Assembly: GCF_044430645.1 (NCBI RefSeq)
Contig: NZ_JAWUDN010000003.1
Location: forward strand, 124,001 to 188,000
Source: Ewingella allii
GTDB taxonomy: Bacteria > Pseudomonadota > Gammaproteobacteria > Enterobacterales > Enterobacteriaceae
DNA: 64,000 bases
Direction: 5' to 3'
A program made the translations under genes and the position numbers. Below are positions 61,346-64,000 of this stretch, piece after piece. Numbering within the stretch: position 1 is the first letter of the stretch; the number at the start of each line of letters is the position of its first letter. Under the pieces are notes generated by a model. It made no database searches. It was not told where the DNA came from and saw only the letters and a program-made list of their open reading frames with translations.

Positions 61346-61831
61346 TTAATTGCCTTGGTCAATGAATCTAATGTAGATTGGTTTACCGTTAATCTCTCCT
61401 GTGATATCACTACCTAAAGTAGATACCCTCAGCCCAACATAAAATAAACGATCTTCCCATGAAATACACCCTCCGATTGAGCCATTCAAGCAAATTTCAT
61501 TATCGGCTATCCAAAATTTAACGTCTCCGCTATGTTTGATATGTCCAATATTGTTTTTAACAAAAAGAACATCATCACACTCATCTGTAAAGGGATTCCA
61601 TTTTTCGATAATTTCTTTGCTATTTTTTTGCCAGAACTTTTTTTGTGAATAATGAGAAATTGGCACATTATCAACTAAAATAACAGTGGACTTGCAATCC
61701 TTACTCCAAATTTCACTGTGCTCTGTAGTTTGATAGATTTTATTTATATATCCTTGGCGCATATAGAACGTATAGGACATATAAAATGCACCAAAAAGCA
61801 ATGCAATGATGATTGCTTTAAAACTTTTCAT
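61346..61831 (-). CDS. DUF943-like membrane-anchored protein, candidate immunity protein
   Basis: This 161-aa protein has one N-terminal hydrophobic anchor (FKAIIIALLFGAFYMSYTF) and a periplasmic-type domain with four cysteines and the motif LVDNVPISHYSQKKFWQKN, which resembles the enterobacterial DUF943 family. That match is from memory and only moderate. Its ATG lies 4 nt after the effector stop, with AAGGA at the junction, so it is translationally coupled. That arrangement is typical of immunity genes. The DNA is clearly AT-rich. Confidence 0.65.
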   Translation of the reverse strand: MKSFKAIIIALLFGAFYMSYTFYMRQGYINKIYQTTEHSEIWSKDCKSTVILVDNVPISHYSQKKFWQKNSKEIIEKWNPFTDECDDVLFVKNNIGHIKHSGDVKFWIADNEICLNGSIGGCISWEDRLFYVGLRVSTLGSDITGEINGKPIYIRFIDQGN

Positions 61832-61835
61832 TCCG

Positions 61836-64000
61836 TTATCCTTCTATCCAAATACTGAATTTTGATTCATTGATGAAAGGCTTAAAGCCATAACTTCTGT
61901 ATCGCTGAAGAATAAACCAAGAACAAAACCAAGGAGAAAGTTCGAAGATTTTCCCATTTAAATCAGCAATATCCAATCCGAAATGATCCTGAATCTGAAA
62001 TGTTAATCGTGCTTTAAAAATCTTACGATGAAATCCACCAGTTTCAGTTTCCATAATTTCGAAATCATCAAGATATATCTTCGTTGAGTATGTATCATGG
62101 ATGGTTATACCCAAGCCGTTGAACCAATCAAAATCTGTGAATTTTGGAAGAGTAACTTGCTCCGCAATGTCTGATGTAATTTTATTAATATCATTACTTT
62201 TAAAAATTTTATATTCATTGCCATAAAATATTTTCTGCATAATTTTTTTAATTACATCAACGCATTCTTTAGTAGTTTTATGCTCCAGAAATGCCTTGTT
62301 CAGCAATCCGTGTTGCATTATCCCACCTTCATTTTTTCTGAATTTTTCAAGCATGATCTTGATAAGGGGGGCATACTCACCACTTGCCGTCCAGAAAGCC
62401 ATGCTGTCCATGCTGGCGAAGTGCTCATCCACTGTTTTGTTAAAATTAAACAGGTTGATCTTAAATTCTTCACCAAATACGTTTACCCGGTTCAGCTTCC
62501 CCTGCGCCAGTATCTGATCTTTGGATAAATCCCCGTAACGCATATCGTCAGCAGTAAAATCATTCATCATATTTTTTGTACTATAGATGAGTCGACGCTC
62601 TGCTTTTTGTAGCTGGATCATCAGGCCGCGAGGGTCGAAATGCCAGACCAAACCCGTTAGCTCCTTCTGAGTGTCCACAGGGAGTTTATCGAAAAACGAC
62701 AGCGCCTTCGCATGCTCCCTCAGCTCGGTGTAGCTCTTCTCAGTCATGGGTTCAGGCAGCGAGTCATTCGGTGCTTTCAGCCATGAAAAACGTGTATCGA
62801 ACGACGCAAAATCCCACTCAAGAGGGAATTTACAGACAAACCGGATAAAGTCGGTATCCTGCTTTTCCCGTGCTTTCTTCATTGTGGCGGAATTGCACTG
62901 ACCGTCTGGAGTTGCGTCATCATCAATAAGTGCCCAACCCGCCCAGTCAGGGAAATCGGCATCGGTCCAAGCATTCACCGTCGGAGAGGAGACATCCACC
63001 CATCCTTCATCGCGTAGGTAGGCCACACGTACCCACTCACTGTAGGTTTTATGTCCGCCGACTGTTGGTGTGGGTTCGCAGATATAGTCCACCGCGATGG
63101 CTGTTTCCCCGATAGGCTGGTAATTATCACTGACCTTAATCAGAGTCCGGGTTTTAGTACCTTCATGGATAACATAGAGTGCTTCTGTGGTGACGCAGCA
63201 AGGGTGGGCTGACAGCCCATAGGGTGTGCTCCCTTCATAAATAGCGGTACCTTCAGGAAGAAAGAAATAGCGATTGCCATAAGTCGGTTTTGCTCTGCCC
63301 GGCTCGCTGACATCAAGGCGACCGTAGTCGCGGCCACACAATATCTTCAGCATCTCGGAAGAGCAGCACATCTGAAAATGGTAGGCGTTGCGCCCGCTGA
63401 CCATGCCGGTGGTGCCAATGACTTGGCCCCGTCTGACGCGCACTCCCGCTTTATCCTGAATTTCGGGACGCACCTGCTTCATGTGCATGGTCAGCGAATA
63501 AAACACGCACGCTACAGGCTCTTCACCAATGAGTATTTCATGGCGAATAAGTACACATCCGTTATCCGTTGGGCCATCGTAATTCAGCGGTTTTGTATCA
63601 CGTTTCTCCGTGAGCGCAGGATAGCTGGCATAAACCACCACACCGTCAGCAACGGCTCTCAGAGGATTGGTTATAGCGCCGGCATCGGTATGGGGAATAT
63701 GGATGCCACCGTGCCATGACTCCACCCCATTTACCGGAAAACCACGGCGCGGGTCGACAGGCATCGTCCGCATGACCCATGCGGCATACTCTTCATTATT
63801 CTGGCGGGGAAACAGAATGGGTGGTGATATGTGCATCAGTGCATTCCTTGCATATGCAAATGAAAACGTGTTCAGAGCTGGAGGCAGGTCTGCCACTTTA
63901 TAGTAAGAAGGCAAATCTACGGACATCGAGGCTGATGCTCCAAGATACGTGCGCTTCACTTTACGTACATAGTTCCCTGTGGTGCCATATTCTATTTTTC
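61836..64000 (-). CDS. polymorphic effector, M23-like peptidase plus DUF3289-like C-terminus (5' end outside window)
   Basis: The frame is open to the right edge: before the GTG at 63959 it reads EYGTTGNYVRKVKRTYLG without a stop, so the true start is beyond the window. Next comes an M23/lysostaphin-like module (HGGIHIPHTDAG, RAVADGVVVYAS, GCVLIRHE, GRNAYHFQM). Its metal motifs differ from the norm: H-x3-H instead of H-x3-D, and HFQ instead of HxH. The last about 170 residues (HDTYSTKIYLDDFEIMET, then QIQDHFGLDIADLNGKIFEL and WFILQRYRSYGFKPFI) resemble DUF3289. Base composition falls sharply toward the C-terminal part, a mark of swapped toxin tips. A type VI secretion effector is likely. Confidence 0.75.
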   Translation of the reverse strand, partial: KIEYGTTGNYVRKVKRTYLGASASMSVDLPSYYKVADLPPALNTFSFAYARNALMHISPPILFPRQNNEEYAAWVMRTMPVDPRRGFPVNGVESWHGGIHIPHTDAGAITNPLRAVADGVVVYASYPALTEKRDTKPLNYDGPTDNGCVLIRHEILIGEEPVACVFYSLTMHMKQVRPEIQDKAGVRVRRGQVIGTTGMVSGRNAYHFQMCCSSEMLKILCGRDYGRLDVSEPGRAKPTYGNRYFFLPEGTAIYEGSTPYGLSAHPCCVTTEALYVIHEGTKTRTLIKVSDNYQPIGETAIAVDYICEPTPTVGGHKTYSEWVRVAYLRDEGWVDVSSPTVNAWTDADFPDWAGWALIDDDATPDGQCNSATMKKAREKQDTDFIRFVCKFPLEWDFASFDTRFSWLKAPNDSLPEPMTEKSYTELREHAKALSFFDKLPVDTQKELTGLVWHFDPRGLMIQLQKAERRLIYSTKNMMNDFTADDMRYGDLSKDQILAQGKLNRVNVFGEEFKINLFNFNKTVDEHFASMDSMAFWTASGEYAPLIKIMLEKFRKNEGGIMQHGLLNKAFLEHKTTKECVDVIKKIMQKIFYGNEYKIFKSNDINKITSDIAEQVTLPKFTDFDWFNGLGITIHDTYSTKIYLDDFEIMETETGGFHRKIFKARLTFQIQDHFGLDIADLNGKIFELSPWFCSWFILQRYRSYGFKPFINESKFSIWIEG

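Noticed and set aside
1..64000. CRISPR arrays, tRNA/rRNA genes, insertion sequences, riboswitches
   Set aside because: I scanned for regularly spaced repeats, tRNA-like cloverleaf ends, transposase motifs and conserved riboswitch cores and saw none I could support.

Overview
The window is chromosomal DNA of an enterobacterium, most likely of the Yersiniaceae-type branch of Enterobacterales (Rahnella, Ewingella, Rouxiella or Serratia-like). The reason is conserved gene order: parE, ygiN, mdaB, parC, plsC, ftsP, dkgA, an aldehyde reductase, yqhC, yghB, metC, exbB and exbD appear nearly as in Escherichia coli, and the proteins align closely to their E. coli counterparts from memory. The exact genus is an inference. 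No rRNA, tRNA, CRISPR array or insertion sequence was recognised.

Bases 1-20400 are core chromosome: topoisomerase IV (parE, parC), lysophosphatidate acyltransferase (plsC), the divisome protein FtsP, the aldehyde-detoxifying YqhC/DkgA/Ahr-like group, metC, and the TonB energising pair exbBD behind Fur-box-like DNA. A three-gene TRAP transporter sits between metC and exbB, where E. coli has nothing. A shikimate-dehydrogenase-like enzyme, alkB and a cold-shock-domain protein follow. Bases 20416-26482 hold a complete six-gene archaic chaperone-usher (Csu-type) pilus operon.

Bases 27000-60300 are a mosaic of small accessory and regulatory units. They include YdcF, a HigBA-like toxin-antitoxin pair and a DHA2 efflux pump with a divergent LysR regulator. 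A two-component system stands divergent from a b-type cytochrome, a periplasmic molybdenum oxidoreductase and a methionine-rich MxKDx repeat protein, and this set resembles the hypochlorite-scavenging YedY1/YedZ1/MrpX module. Next come an amino-acid ABC transporter without an adjacent ATPase and an isochorismatase-family hydrolase with a frameshifted pnuC behind a sigma-54-like promoter. Several one-regulator/one-enzyme stress pairs follow (TetR/metallo-hydrolase, HxlR/SDR, OhrR/alpha-beta hydrolase, methyltransferase/TetR), then YidZ/MdtL, a DauR-like regulator with a PLP dehydratase, and a GntR/sugar-acid dehydratase/MFS unit. Many intergenic regions carry clear inverted or direct repeats that fit their neighbouring regulators.

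Bases 60300-64000 are a visibly AT-rich variable tail. They hold gene remnants, two small membrane or secreted proteins, and the 3' part of a large polymorphic effector (M23-like peptidase module, then a DUF3289-like C-terminus) whose reading frame stays open past the right edge. The layout suggests a type VI secretion effector with its immunity genes.
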